Notes under the pieces: generated by a model
The model's database searches: none
The model's input: the letters and a program-made list of their open reading frames with translations, nothing else
Told to the model about the DNA's origin: nothing
DNA from: Halocaridina rubra
Lineage: Eukaryota > Arthropoda > Malacostraca > Decapoda > Atyidae
Assembly (NCBI GenBank): GCA_037179515.1
Contig: JAXCGZ010020994.1
Location: 1-64,000 of the forward strand
Length of the DNA: 64,000 nucleotides
Direction of reading: 5' to 3'
Translations under genes and position numbers: made by a program
Shown: positions 15,441 to 27,856 of the stretch, one piece after another
Layout: the number at the start of each line of letters is the position of its first letter
Position numbering within the stretch: position 1 is the first letter of the stretch

Positions 15441-15651
15441 GTATTATTTTGGCTAGTGCAAAGTACTTTCATGCAATGAATGGACTGGGAGTCACTTGTA
15501 TAAACAAAATAATTTTCCCCACCTGGACTTAGGACTGATTGTAGAACATTTTATTTACTCTTGATAACTTTGTAAATTATTACCAATGCATACTTCTAAA
15601 ACTAATTAGAAAGCTTTAACAGGCTTAAATTCATTGATAGATAGCAAGATT

Positions 15652-15800
15652 TTGTGTCACAATTAGTGTCCATAAATAAGGGTGGACACACAGTTTGGAG
15701 CTGGGGGGACTTAGACTAGATACCCCTCCTAACGTCCTGCAATGGGCTTGAACCTGTGTTAGTTGCTTCTTGACCTCCGTTTTCAACCACAGCTACCTCC
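15652..15800 (-). mobile_element. tRNA-derived SINE, family B
   Basis: Reverse-complement tail, TTTGGAGCTGGGGGGACTTA, GCAATGGGCTTGAACC (B-box region) and degenerate head are present in family order. Confidence 0.7.
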
Positions 15801-15939
15801 AACCTTACATAATATTAATGATTAGTAATCAATAGATTTTTTATAAAATGCTTTTATAGTCTTTAGTTTGGTTTGGTCTCTTTGGTTGGGTAACAAAATA
15901 CATATCCTTACCTCAATATCTAAACTTATTTTTTTGCTC

Positions 15940-16091
15940 TTTTTGTGTCCTTATTAATCCCCATTCGAATGGTAGTGGGCACAGACAGGTTGGAGATGGG
16001 GAATCAAGGCTGGATGCCCTTCCTGAGGCCCATGGTGGGCTCGGACAAGCGTTGTCACTTCCCAAGTCAAACTCTCTGGCCACTGCACTAT
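15940..16091 (-). mobile_element. tRNA-derived SINE, family B, abutting a LINE fragment
   Basis: The tail palindrome CCCCATTCGAATGG, GACAGGTTGGAGATGGGGAA, AAGGCTGGATGCCCTTCC and GGGCTCGGACAAGC are all clear. The A-box end (CCACTGCACTA) touches the CR1-like LINE fragment that starts at about 16092. Confidence 0.85.
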
Positions 16092-17377
16092 TTTTGTAAC
16101 TTATGTGAGACAAAGCTTGAATATGCAGCCCCCTTTTGGAATCCGCACTTGAAAAATTATATAAATAAGCTGGAAAAAGTTAAGAGACATGTAACGAAAC
16201 TGTTGCCAAAAATACTCAATCTCAGCTATGAGAAGAGGGTGAAAGAAGTAGATTTATCACCACTCAAAACTAGAAGAATGATTGGGAATATTGTGACGGT
16301 TTTTAAATTCCTTCATGATTTTGACAGTGGATAAGGATCGATATTTTGATATGACTGGCTCTAGAACTAGTGGTTATAGTTTGGAGCTTCATAAGAGAAT
16401 TTCTTTGCGGGTTGTAAGAAAGTACAGTGGTGATCCCAACCCACGAAAAAATTTCCAAACAAATTTTGCCCTCAACTCTCAAGCAAAAACCAACCCACAA
16501 ATATGCACGTGTCGGCCAGGCGACCATGATTCCCACTCGCCCACTGTCAGTTCTGCATTGGTGCCCGCACTGTGTAGTTTGTTCGTGATCTGTTTGTAGT
16601 TCTTAATTTATTTTCCATTGTTTTACCTTTAAGCTAGCCCTTGTTATGGCTCCTAAGAAAGATAAGAAGCGTCAAACCCCCTAGATGTATAACAGTGGAA
16701 ATGAAGAAAGAAATAAGGGGGGACTCCCTAAAAATTAGTCCCCCTCCTCCTCCACCACCACCATCCACGTATGCCAGCAAAGATCATCCACAAAGGTAAA
16801 TACAGTACTGTTTCTTACCCACAATATTTGTTTTGCACCTATTTGTTATTAATGGGAGACAACTTTTTCTAAGCGTTGGACTTTGCTATTTTATACTGGG
16901 TATCAACTAGTGTATACTGTACATCTGAATATGTACATGTTTTACTTTAGTAGAGTAGACTTTCCTTCTATTATTAATGTAATTTTCCTTTTACAGATGA
17001 AATATATTTAACCTGTAGTATATTTCATGTTTACACTGACTTGAAAAATTTTAAAATTAATATTTATTGTGACTAGGAAAGGATTGATTGAATTTGTGCT
17101 TTTCAATGGGAAAAATAAATCCAACACACGGACAAACCCACCCTAGAACAGGTTTTAGGAATGGATTAATTTCATGGGTTGGGGTCACCACTGTACTTTT
17201 TTAGTGTAAGAATAGTTGATGATTGGAATTAGGTAAGTGAGGAGGTAGTTAATGCTAACTCAATTCATATTTTTAAGGACAAATATGATAAGCGTCACTG
17301 AATATGAGAATGGAGCCGACAAAGAGACGGGAGTTACGAACATATGGCACTTTCCCGTAAGCACAGATAGGTAATTA
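16092..17377 (+). mobile_element. CR1-like LINE, 3' fragment split by a Tigger insertion
   Basis: 16092-16424 and 17194-17377 align base by base with 23311-23808, the 3' end of the CR1-like LINE at 21485. The first part encodes the residues after the reverse transcriptase core (ETKLEYAAPFWNPHLKN). The second encodes the NNW-type end and the 3' tail ending near ATAGGTAAT. It carries extra stops and substitutions, so it is an older, 5'-truncated copy. A 769-bp Tigger derivative interrupts it at a TA. Confidence 0.85.
16425..17193 (+). mobile_element. Non-autonomous Tigger derivative, inserted at TA in a LINE
   Basis: Ends are CAGTGGTGATCCCAACCC and, reverse-complemented, CAGTGGTGACCCCAACCC. 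The inverted repeat runs about 23 bp. TA at 16423-16424 and 17194-17195 is the target duplication, and removing the element leaves the uninterrupted LINE as at 23627. Inside, 16646-16684 is the ATG start of a transposase that stops after 12 codons, followed out of frame by a CITVEMKKEI-like helix piece. The sequence then jumps to the 3' part with a TCCTCCTCCACC block. It is an internal-deletion derivative of the family represented at 45758-48193. Confidence 0.88.
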
Positions 17378-17472
17378 CTAACGCCGACCTCCTTATCTAG
17401 ATTGAATTACTTTCATAATTTTACATTCATCCTGTATATGGGGAGCACCATAGTGTACAGTAGTGATAAAAT

Positions 17473-17595
17473 GCTTGATTTGGGAGATGAGCCCACAGTG
17501 GGGCTATAAGCAGGGCACCAAGCCTTCATTCCCCAGTTTCAGCCAGCCTGTCTTCTCCCCCAGACAGAGACTAGTAGTGACATATAAACTATAAA
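17473..17595 (+). mobile_element. tRNA-derived SINE, family B (head missing)
   Basis: GAGCCCACAGTGGGGC, then AGCCTTCATTCCCCAG and a tail ending TAGTAGTGACATA. The 5' third is lost. Confidence 0.65.
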
Positions 17596-17716
17596 AAAAA
17601 AACTAATATTCATCCTGTAGAGGTTACTCATAAGTTTTTGACCTTACATGATAAATTTATCCTATTAAATATCAGTGAGATATGAAAAGATAGTTACACA
17701 TTTTTAATGTGTGTGT

Positions 17717-17846
17717 TTTTTTTTTTGTGACACCGGGACAGGCAGAAACTGCCCTCATCAACAAAGGCCCGGGCACGAGAAAATACCAAGACGAAGGAAG
17801 AGAAAAAGGTTAAGGGCAAGGCAGAGATGAGGTAATGTCACACAGG
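17717..17846 (-). mobile_element. I/Jockey-like LINE, 3' terminal fragment with poly(A)
   Basis: A poly(T) run (17717-17729) followed by GTGACACCGGGACAGGCAGA and on to about 17846 is nearly identical to the 3' end of the LINE at 54381-57770. It is a severely 5'-truncated minus-strand insertion. Confidence 0.85.
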
Positions 17847-18044
17847 AATATTTTCATGTATCAGAACAATTATTGATATAATACATCAAGTGAAAGTTGA
17901 CTAACCGTCCATATATTCGCCTTACTAGGGCCCCTTATTTTGGACTAATAATATTATAAGTATTTCTGTTCATAGAGCAAATCCATGTCATGCTTCCAGC
18001 ATCTTGATTGTACAGAAAATTTAAGCAGTGTTAAGCATTTTTTC

Positions 18045-18186
18045 TGTTTTTATGTGTACCTATTAATCCCCATAGGAATAGGGGTGGACACCCAGGCTAG
18101 AGCTGGGGAATTGAGGCTAGATCCCCTTGGTAACACCCCATGGTGTTATCAAGCACGGTTTTGTCCCCTCCTAGCACGAGAGCTGT
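18045..18186 (-). mobile_element. tRNA-derived SINE, family B, shared with arm B
   Basis: Tail, GCTAGAGCTGGGGAATTGAG and B-box-side sequence are in family order. Its counterpart in arm B is the plus-strand SINE at 60429-60562, so it predates the duplication. Confidence 0.75.
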
Positions 18187-18298
18187 AAACACTACGTGTT
18201 TCTCATTACAACACTGTATAGGCCCTATAGGTTTTTTGTGTATGTGTGGATGTATTTTGGTATGATGTTTAGATATCTATACAATATGTATGTACGAA

Positions 18299-20165
18299 TT
18301 AGGGATGTTAAAATATCGAACTTTCCAGTACAGGTATCAATGCCGATGAATTTTAAAATATCGGTATTGATAGCGGTAATAAGAACAATTTGCATTCATT
18401 CACTGATTTAAAGGTAAAAATAAGAAAAAAATAGTTATATATTTTATTGCTTAAAGATTGTTATATCTTTCCTCTCTCAAGCTTCAATGAATAAGAAATA
18501 ACTGGAAAAATCAATAGCTTCTTCAATTCCGTAAAATACTGTGTATCTATAATGAAAATAAACCTTTCTCAAACAAAAACAAAACTATAGAAGAACTACT
18601 TCAAAAAAGTACATATTGCTTTTTTCCAGTGTATGACAATAGATTTTTAAAGAAAACTTTATTCAAACTAAAAAACGATTTTATTATTGTAAGAAAATGT
18701 GAATTTCCTAATTCAATGCTATAATCAGTAATGAAATAAAAAAATTATTGAAAAAAAATCAATACCTCCCAAATACAATAAAAATGACAACCTTTTAGTA
18801 AAAAAACTAGTCAGATTATATTTCATTTGGGAATACAGACTTGAAAAAACAATGACCATTCAGAGAATTTTCTGACAGATTTTATCTCGGTTTTGTGAGG
18901 TACATCCCCACTGCTGAGACCGCTCTTTCAGATTTTACACTTGTAGGCTTGACTGAAAGTAATGCCTTATAGAGCTTGTCTAGGTTTTCTGTTATTTCTA
19001 ACGAAACTTCAAAGCTCTTAAATTCCATGTTGACATCTAATGTGCTGAAGGTTCCTTGCTCAGTGGAATTGTCTCTTAACTCTTCTATATCTTGCCCTGC
19101 AAGCAATGGGTCATCATTTGCCCCTTTTCCAGCTTCTATTTCCACTGCATCTTTAGAGCAACTAGGTTCTTGTTGGCTTACCCTTTCTTTTTCGTGCTTA
19201 TCCAACTGTGCACTGTTTTCGGAGAGAAGCCTTTTCAAAAGTCTATCTGCAGTTTTCTTGAGTAAAAGTTGAGGAGGCGAAAAAGCTCATCCTGAGTTTT
19301 CAAAGTTCTAGGGTCATGAAGGTATTTAAGCAAGCCTATAATCTCTGGCTGTCTTCTTAAGGAATAGTATTTAATCATGCTTTCTTTTAATGACTTTCCT
19401 AGTGGGGTATTCTTGTCTGAAAGTTTCTTTATAATGAATGAGACGTCAGCATTCAAAAGTGTTGCATCTCTTGCTTTGGGGATGCATTGTTTCAGCTTAA
19501 GAAATCTTTCTATCATGCTTTAAAGACTATTCCATCTCGTCTTGCAGTCTAGGATTAGCTTGAGTTCTTTCCCATTAAACTGGTCTTTTACAAGATCTTG
19601 GAGCTTCTCGTTTGTCAGTGGGGATTTCCGGATAATTCAACATATTCTTCTAACTTTATTATATCAAAGAATCTGTCTTGAAATAATGGAACATTGAGAT
19701 TATTTTGCAGTTCTAGAAGGAAATTTTTAGAAAAAAGGACTTAATTCAACTGCATCCTCTTCATTTTCACTTGAAATTTCACTGGGTGTGACAGTAGATC
19801 TATCTTCATCCTCTCCTATTTTTTAACTTTCACTGTCTTCTACTAATTCTTCAGATTCTCCACAGATATCCTTTTCACACTGGTCACTTTGCAATGTCTT
19901 TTTGTACAAAACTGAAGAAATGGCTAGATGCATTGCATGAGCTAAACACTGTTGATGCTCAGGTAAGATTTCTTTTCCAAACTTTACCATGACTGAGGCA
20001 CCGTCGTTTGTACACCCTACTATGTGCTTCTCTAAATTAAGGCCAGAATCAGCTAACCTCTTTTACAATCTCGACGATTTTGGTACTATTAAGGCTTCCA
20101 AAAATTTTAAATAAACCCAAGGACCAATACTTGTTTTTGATGCACATTACCATTCAAGTCTCTCA
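18299..20165 (-). mobile_element. hAT-like DNA transposon remnant
   Basis: The left boundary is where arm A diverges from arm B (18298). The first bases, TAGGGATGTTAAAATATCG, resemble a hAT-type terminus and are followed by ATCGGTATTGATAGCGG repeats. The interior carries a degraded transposase on the minus strand (18882-20165). No matching right terminus was found, so the right edge is taken from the end of coding similarity. It is absent from arm B. Confidence 0.65.
18882..20165 (-). pseudogene. hAT family transposase, degraded
   Basis: Minus-strand fragments in several frames follow hAT order. Near 20050-19930 is HIVGCTNDGASVMVKFG then HQQCLAHAMHLAIS, typical of the central RNase H-like fold. 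19516-19235 encodes MIERFLKLKQCIPKARDA onward. 19238-18882 ends with ALLSVKPTSVKSERAVSAVG, the signature of the C-terminal hAT dimerisation region. At least three stop or frame breaks separate the pieces, and the N-terminal BED zinc finger was not seen. It would have catalysed cut-and-paste transposition but is clearly dead. Confidence 0.8.
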
Positions 20166-20760
<595 letters not shown>

Positions 20761-21451
20761 GTATGTACCTAAAAAATGTACACATGTATCTTTAGTTTGT
20801 GTATTCTTCAGTAATGTTTTGTGCATGATGTTTTGCAGAAGTGGGTCACTGTCTTGTACCACATTACCTATGTCTCTACTCTACTGTTGGACTTTGAAGC
20901 TCATTATTTATGAGGATTTTGAAGCTGTGAATATGACTATTTATTTATTTTTTTTCAGAGCCTTGGCCCAGAAGTTTCAGTATTCATTTGAACTCTCAAT
21001 CTTTTTTCAAGCCTAAGGCCAGAAATTTCATCGTCCTTAAGGATTCCCAATTTTTATTGGCTAGACATTTAGTCTCCGTAAGGACTCCTGATATTTTTTT
21101 TCAAACATAATGACTACATTTTTTTCAATCATGCTATTGCCCAGAAATTCGGTTGACTGAATTTTTTTTTTCAAACTGTAGGGCAGAAATTTCAGTCTTC
21201 TCAAGGACCTTTAATTTGTTTTCAAGCTGTCATCCAGAAACTTCAGTCTTCTTAAGAGCTTTTTTTTCTGTTTGTTAGAGAACATTATCTCTGTCATAAA
21301 ATATATATCATGCTCTATAGTTATCTAATGAAGCTTACATATATTTGTAGTTTAATTTGAAAATTATTCATTCATTTTGTTACAGCTTGTAAATGTATTT
21401 CTATTTTATTAGTCTTATTGCAAAGGCTAAGATATTTTAAAATTGGCTATT

Positions 21452-21484
21452 GGGGACTGCAGTAGCACAGTTGTTAGAGCACTC
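21452..21484 (+). mobile_element. SINE family B, 5' part, split by a LINE
   Basis: GGGGACTGCAGTAGCACAGT and TGTTAGAGCACTCA form the tRNA-like head with the A box. The rest of the same SINE resumes at 23803. Confidence 0.88.
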
Positions 21485-23734
21485 AGGGGTGGGGATGAGC
21501 CATCACTACTTGATCTGGTGTTCACAGATAATGTGTTGGATATTGAAAATATTGAGTATGAACCACCAATTGGAAAGAGTGACCACTGTGTGTTGTTGAT
21601 GGAGTATATCATTGAAGACATTCTTCCTGAGAGTAGAGGCACTGAGGACATGAGGAGGAACTATCAGAAAGGAGATTACATCAAAATGAATGAGCTTTTT
21701 GCAGTTATTGACTGGAGAACCTTATTTTACAACAAATCTGTACAAGAAATGTATGACATCTTTTGTGAGAAATATGGGAAGATAGTAGATTGCTGCATAC
21801 CTGTCACCAAAGTAGGTGTAATTCATGCCAGAGAGAAATGGTTCGATAATGGGTGTAAAAGAGCTAAGGAGTGGAGAGACAAATGCTGGAAAAGGTATAG
21901 GAGGAGAAAAAACATAAATGCCTGGCAAACCTACAAAAGAGCAAGAAATGACTACCTAAGTAAAAGGAGAGAGGCAGAGAAAGATTATGAGAGGGACATC
22001 ACCAGGAAGGCTAAAGAAAATCCCAAGCTTTTCCACAGCTTTATCAGAGGAAAACTGAAGGTAAAAGAACAGGTTTTAAGGCTAAAGAGAGCGGATGGAA
22101 GCATCACTGAGACGGACGAAGAGATCTGCAAAGAATTGAACAAGGAGTTTCAGTCAGTATTTACAGTAGAAAATACCCCACCCCCTCAGATTGCAGTGAT
22201 AGAAGCTCAAGGGCCGGTATTAGAGAACATCAACCTTACAGCCACAGAGGTATGCAAGGCGCTGATGGATTTAGATGTTCATAAAGCTACAGGTCCTGAT
22301 GACATATCCCCTCATGTGCTTAAAAAATGCGCAAACACAATATCAGTGGCACTAAGTATCATATTTAAGGAGTCATTGGAGTCGGGGGAGATTCCAAGAT
22401 GCTGGAAACAAGCAAATGTGATACCTATCTTCAAAAAGGGAAGGAGGGATACGGCTCTGAACTATAGACCAGTTTCCTTGACCAGCATAGTTTGCAAAGT
22501 TATGGAGAAACTACTAAGGAAACATATCTCTCTTCACTTGGAATCCTTTAACTTTTTGTCAGTGAGGCAACATGGCTTCAGAGAAGGAAGATCAACAGTA
22601 ACAAACTTATTAGAATTTTATGATGAGGTAAGCCAAATCTTACAGGAAAGAGAGGGTTGGGCAGATTGCATATTCCTAGACTTCCAGAAAGCGTTTGACA
22701 CTGTTCCACATGGGAGACTTATTAGGAAGCTGCAATCAATGGCTAGAATAGGTGGAAATGTCTTGGAATGGATAAAAACTTACTTAGAAGGAAGGGAACA
22801 GAGGGTTAGAGTAAGACACTCAGTGTCTGAATGGAGAAGAGTTAGTAGTGGAGTTCCACAGGGTTCAGTTTTAGGGCCACTTTTGTTCCTTGTATATGTA
22901 AATGACCTACCAGAGTCTGTAAATTCATTCATGAATATGTTTGCAGATGATGCAAAGATTGTGAAGAAAGTAAAAAACGAGAACAATGGTAGAGAACTTC
23001 AGGAGGATCTAAATAATCTGCATGAGTGGTCAGAAAAGTGGCTAATGAAATTCAATACCTCAAAATGTAAGGTAATGAGAATGGGTACAAGTGCAAGAAG
23101 GCCCAAGCTTGACTACTCGGTGGCTGGAGTACAGCTTCAGGAGACAGAAAATGAGAGAGATCTAGGAGTAAACATATTGGCAGATTTGTCTCCAGAAATA
23201 CATATAAATGGCGTAGTAAGGGCAGCATATGCATTCTTATCAAATGTAAGGGTAGCCTTCAGGCACATGGACAAGGAAATGTTCAGAAATATTTATGTAA
23301 CCTATGTGAGGCCAAAACTCGAATATGCAGCCCCCTTTTGGAATCCGCACTTGAAAAAGCACATAGCTAAGCTTGAAAAAGTTCAAAGACATGCCACGAA
23401 ACTGGTGCCAGAAATACGCAATCTCGGTTATGATGAGAGGCTGAGGGAATTAGACTTGCCATCACTCGAAGCTAGAAGAGTAAGGGGGGATATGGTGACA
23501 GTCTTTAAATTCCTTCATGGTTATGATAGAGTGGATAGGGATCGATATTTCGATATGGCTGGCTCTAGAACTAGAGGTCATAGTTTGAAGCTTCGGAAGA
23601 AAACTTGTTTGCAGGATGTAAGGAAATACTTTTTCAGTGTAAGAGTAGTTGATAATTGGAATTCGCTAAGCGAGGAGGTAGTTAATGCTACCTCAATCCA
23701 TAGTTTTAAGGACAGATATGATAAGTATCACTAA
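21485..23734 (+). pseudogene. LINE ORF2: endonuclease C-end and complete reverse transcriptase, open frame
   Basis: About 750 codons without a stop. The first residues (GDEPSLLDLVFTDN and PIGKSDHC) are the end of the AP-type endonuclease. Then come a basic linker, KATGPDDISPHVLKK (RT start), NYRPVSLTSIVCKVMEKLL, QHGFREGRSTVTNLLE, FLDFQKAFDTVPH, GVPQGSVLGPLLFLVYVNDL and the catalytic FADDAKI. The C-terminus carries RRVRGDMVTVFKFLHGYD and FFSVRVVDNWNSL. Catalytic aspartates in LDFQKAFD and FADD are intact. The open frame extends upstream to 21443 only by running through SINE sequence, from a TTG. There is no native start or promoter, because most of the endonuclease and all of ORF1 are missing. 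It is a recent dead-on-arrival copy. Confidence 0.88.
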
Positions 23735-23808
23735 GTCTAAAAATGGAACCGATCAGGAGACGGGAAGATATGAGCTTTGGGCTCTTTCCCGTAAACACAA
23801 TTAGGTAA
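21485..23808 (+). mobile_element. CR1/Jockey-group LINE, 5'-truncated, inserted in a SINE
   Basis: The insertion starts inside the endonuclease domain and ends in a 3' tail finishing TAGGTAAT. The hexamer CACTCA at the end of the SINE head (21479-21484) recurs at the resumption of the SINE (about 23809-23814) and is the target duplication. Other SINE B copies show the uninterrupted order GAGCACTTGATTC/CTCGAG. The copy is absent at the matching position in arm B, so it postdates the duplication. Assignment to CR1/Jockey rests on the reverse transcriptase motifs and on the NWNSL-type C-terminal segment. Confidence 0.88.
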
Positions 23809-23945
23809 TCACTCAACTCGAGAGGTGACAGACCTGCAATCGAGCCCACCATGGGGCGTAAAGAAGGGGCATCCAGTCGTGATTCCCCAACTCCAAACTG
23901 CCCTTATCCACTCCCTTATTGTTGATTTATAGTGACAAAATGGAA
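23809..23945 (+). mobile_element. SINE family B, 3' part after LINE insertion
   Basis: Starts with the duplicated CACTCA, then ACTCGAGAGGTGACAGACC, the B-box side (GCAATCGAGCCCACC) and the AGGGGCATCCAGTC..TTCCCCAACTCC body, ending in a diverged tail with TAGTGACAAAATGG. Confidence 0.85.
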
Positions 23946-24145
23946 AAGAACATGGTCAACATTGGTTTATCATGAAGGTTTAGACTTATGTGCTGAATCT
24001 CCAAGTGTGATTCTTAGTTGCTATCCAGTGAAAGGTCAGTCAGTTACGTAGCTGATAGAACTGCCAAAGAAATGCTTATTTAAACTATTCTTATGATTAA
24101 CCAGTTTAATAGTGTATGAATTGACCACCAGAAGGGTAATGTTTG

Positions 24146-24262
24146 CGTTTTATGTGTCGCTATTAATCCCCATTCAAAAGGGGATAGTGGACGCAAACAG
24201 ACTGAACTGAGGAATTAAGACTGGATGCTCTTTCTAATGTCCAATAGTGGGCCACTGGATGT
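24146..24262 (-). mobile_element. tRNA-derived SINE, family B, private to arm A
   Basis: Tail TATTAATCCCCATTCAAAAG, then GAATTAAGACTGGATGCTC and a lost head. Arm B (59220-59265) lacks it, so it inserted after the duplication. Confidence 0.75.
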
Positions 24263-24825
24263 TTAATGCCATTACTCAGTGTTTTTCATTCTTTGCAGTG
24301 TAATACGGCATGACTGGATTGATTGTCAAGAACTCTACCACATTTTCCTGCTAGTGTGGGAACAACCTTGCCATAGGATTTACTGGAACAAAGCCACATA
24401 TAGTAGATCAGTGTTAAGTATTTTCGATGTATTATGACACTTTTTTTTTTCACTGATAGTTGTCAAGGGGTGTAAGGTTTGCTTATTGTCTCTTTGTCTC
24501 GTATATGTCTTAATATCTTTGAACTGGACATTGATTTCCATCAGACTTACTGTAAGACTAAATCAGCCTTCAGGATTTAGACCTGGAGAATGACACTGCC
24601 TTTCATAAATGTGACTAAAAAGTTATTGTAGAGAGAGCTGATATTTTGCTCAATACAAACATGCCAGTGCAGCTTTAGGAGTTGTTTGCAGTAGAGTCCA
24701 CTTTACTTGACTTTTCCCGTTTAGCTACATTTGAGAGAACAACATATATTCACATTGTTTTGCTCCTGAGGGCTACTTGCAGGTTGGCTAATGGTCTTTG
24801 CATGTGGCTATTAGGATATTTTTCC

Positions 24826-25000
24826 CCCTGAGGGGTGGGACAATAATATCTCCTCTCTGTTCCCTTACATGTCATAAAAAACGACTGAATGGGATGAAGC
24901 AAGGGGACTGGAAATCCTTTTTGTAGTTTCCTCTCACAAGAGTCAAATTCTGTTTCAGGATTCCCTCTTACAAAGGGGATTATGGCTTTATGTAGATAAT
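24826..25000 (+). repeat. Interspersed repeat family E
   Basis: CCCTTACATGTCATAAAA, GACTGAATGGGATGAAGC, GGGGACTGGAAATCC and CCCTCTTACAAAGGGGATTA follow the order seen at 63235-63410. Confidence 0.6.
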
Positions 25001-25762
25001 AGGATCTTAAGAATCTTGAGAACCGAAGTAAATATGTTGCCTCAGCAGCAAGCAGGTAAAATTAATATTATTTGACTTGTGTATTGTAAAAATATTTAAT
25101 ATTTTGCAGTAGCAACCACTTAGAGAGATAGAGAATTAAACTTTGTGGACATTCTCTTTAGATAGTCTGTTAATCCACAAAAACCATAATCTTACAAGGG
25201 GGATTCCGCCTTTTAGTGAATGTGTGTTTTTACTCTGCCACCTACCTTCTAAGGTGGATTGCAGCCATTGTATGTGAATGAATGATAAAATCCTTATTTC
25301 CCCTTTTATATTCTATTTCTAATTTTATTTTCAGGTTTTAGTCTGCCTCATCACTGTTATAAGTCTACACTGATTCAAGAAGTCTTTGCAGTTTACGTAG
25401 CCCACGACACTATACATTTAAAACCACGTGCAAAAAGATCCACTGTGAAATGGGATTCAATAATATCTTTTGCTTAAAGATTGAATAAGTTCTGTAATAT
25501 TATAGAACTACGTTTAGAGTAAAAAATAGTTGTATGATAAATTATATTTCCCTCTTTTCTTTTATAATGATTTTTATCTGGTTCTAATTGATTAGTATTC
25601 TTTTAAGTACATTTATTGACTAACCTTTGAATTGGTTCTTAACAAAATGTCGTTTAGATTTCAGATTGAATGCTTAAACTGTACTACTGAGAATCTATGG
25701 TTAATATATGAATATCTACTCTCAGGTCTATCTTGATGCAATTAAAGGAATAAGATTAAATG

Positions 25763-26663
25763 TACAATTGAACTTCCAGTAGCGAATGCTCCCACCTATG
25801 AACACGAATTTCAAACAAATTGTGAATCGACCCATGAACAATGTTTCAAGGCACGAATGCACAAATCCCCGTGCTTCAAGGTCACCACATGTTTGCTTAT
25901 AATTCTGCACTAGTGGATGCACTGAAGTATGTTTGTTGTTCTTTCTTTGCAAATTTTCAGTTTTTTTGCTTTTTACTTTAAACTAGCCCTCGTTATGGCT
26001 CTTAAGAAACTGAAAGGTGTTAGTGATAGTGGCGTTCAAAAGCCTAAGTGTATTACTATGAAAACGAAAAAAGAAACGATCTAAATATGAGAGTGGTGTT
26101 TGTTTCTGATTTCGCCAAGTAGTCTGATATGGCGAAATCGAATGAGTTCTCCTCCTCCTCCTCCACCGTCCACGTGTGCCAGCAACTCAACCACAAAGGT
26201 ATAGTGCAGTACAATAATCATCTTTTAATTTGTGTTACAGTATTTTTCTATAATTAAGGTTATTTTTAATTCCATTCTATATTTTTGCCACATATAAAGC
26301 CATAAGAAAAATAAAAAAGTAGGTTTCTGGGGCTGGGAAATGGATTAACTGTATTTACATTACTTGTAATGTAGTCACCATGGCTCAGGCGGTAGCGTTC
26401 GCGACTGAGGCGGCAGGTCGAGGGTTCGGGCCCTACCACGGTCTGAGGTTAGCAAGGGCATGCACTCAGGATAACGATTACATCTGCCAAAACAAGTCCT
26501 TCGCAAGAAGGCAACCATTCTAGCTCTTGGTAGAAAAGGGAGTCTGTGACGTAAAACATGCTACATTAATTGTAATGGGAAATATTGTTTCGCTTTGCGA
26601 ATATTTTGGTTGGCGAATGAAGTCAAGGAACGAATTAAGTTTGCGACCAGAGGTTTGATTGTA
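25763..26663 (+). mobile_element. Tigger-like derivative, private to arm A, carrying a SINE
   Basis: The left end TACAATTGAACTTCCAGTAG and the reverse-complemented right end TACAATCAAACCTCTGGTCG form an imperfect inverted repeat with TA at both borders. 25995-26084 is a 29-codon start of a transposase (MALKKLKGVSDSGVQK then CITMKTKKET), related to that at 45758-48193. The DDE region is deleted, and the TCCTCCTCCTCCACC 3' block follows. A family A SINE interrupts it at 26372. Arm B lacks the element at the corresponding place. Confidence 0.75.
26372..26562 (+). mobile_element. tRNA-derived SINE, family A, with target duplication
   Basis: The A box TGGCTCAGGCGG and B box GGTTCGGGCCC are well preserved, and the body matches 3505-3696. 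The flanks ACATTACTTGTAATG (26357-26371) and ACATTAATTGTAATG (26563-26577) are a 15-bp target duplication with one mismatch. This shows LINE-mediated insertion into the Tigger element. Confidence 0.88.
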
Positions 26664-27555
26664 CTTTCTTCTATTGAGTAGTGCAATATATATGCTCAGC
26701 ATCACGGATGTTGTCCTATTTCTCTCAAACAGAATTTATGCTTCATTAACAAATTGGATTTAGAGATCATTTAAGTAAATATGATCTTTACATGTCAAGG
26801 CTAATCTAGTCCTCTTAAGAAATTGTTTGCAATAATTAATTGGCGATATTGTATTTAATGTAATGCAACATATGTAATGTTGCTTGCTTAGGTTCTGCTT
26901 TGTATGAAACAGAATTTGTGCTTTAGATAAGTTGAATTCAAAAGTAGCATTCATAGATATCATCTATGTATTGAAGCTCATATTCAGATGAGAAGTTTAG
27001 ATATATTGGTTCACCTCTTAATACTTTTGGTATAATCACTTTCTGATGGTGCAAGACATTTTTTGACCGATTTACTCAGAGTTTTTGAGAACAAAATGTT
27101 ACAAGCTACTTTGTTCTAATTTCTGTCAGAATTAAGAGTGCATAGTTTTATACTTTACGCAGTAGTTATATCTATTTAATTCATTTATATTAAAGATTGT
27201 TTTCCAGAAAATTTTCATTAAGGTTATAGTAACTCACAATAATTTTAGATGTAGACTATACAGTAATTGTACTTTTCTTGCATCTTCAGAGAGACGTTGA
27301 TGAATATTTAATTTAACCATATTACAGTGGTATTTATGCTGTACTCTCTTTATATGATGAACAAGCTCTAAAATATTTATTAAGTGAGAAAACTTTGTGA
27401 TTTTTGACATTTTCATGTGAATTTTGAATTTTTTTAATGCTCTAAAGACATGATACTCTATTTTAGTTTTTATTTTGAAATGGGATGGGAAGAAAATATA
27501 AATTTTCTCTTCATATCATTGGATGTGACTAAGGGTTGGATGGGCTGGAAATCTT

Positions 27556-27856
<301 letters not shown>

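Noticed and set aside
18976..19272. 98-codon plus-strand ORF
   Set aside because: Shadow of the hAT transposase remnant on the minus strand.
21443..21484. Start of the long LINE frame at 21443
   Set aside because: It begins at a TTG and runs through SINE sequence, so it is not the native start of the LINE protein.
26372..26450. Possible tRNA gene
   Set aside because: A and B boxes are present, but the sequence continues into a SINE body with a target duplication and does not fold as a full cloverleaf.
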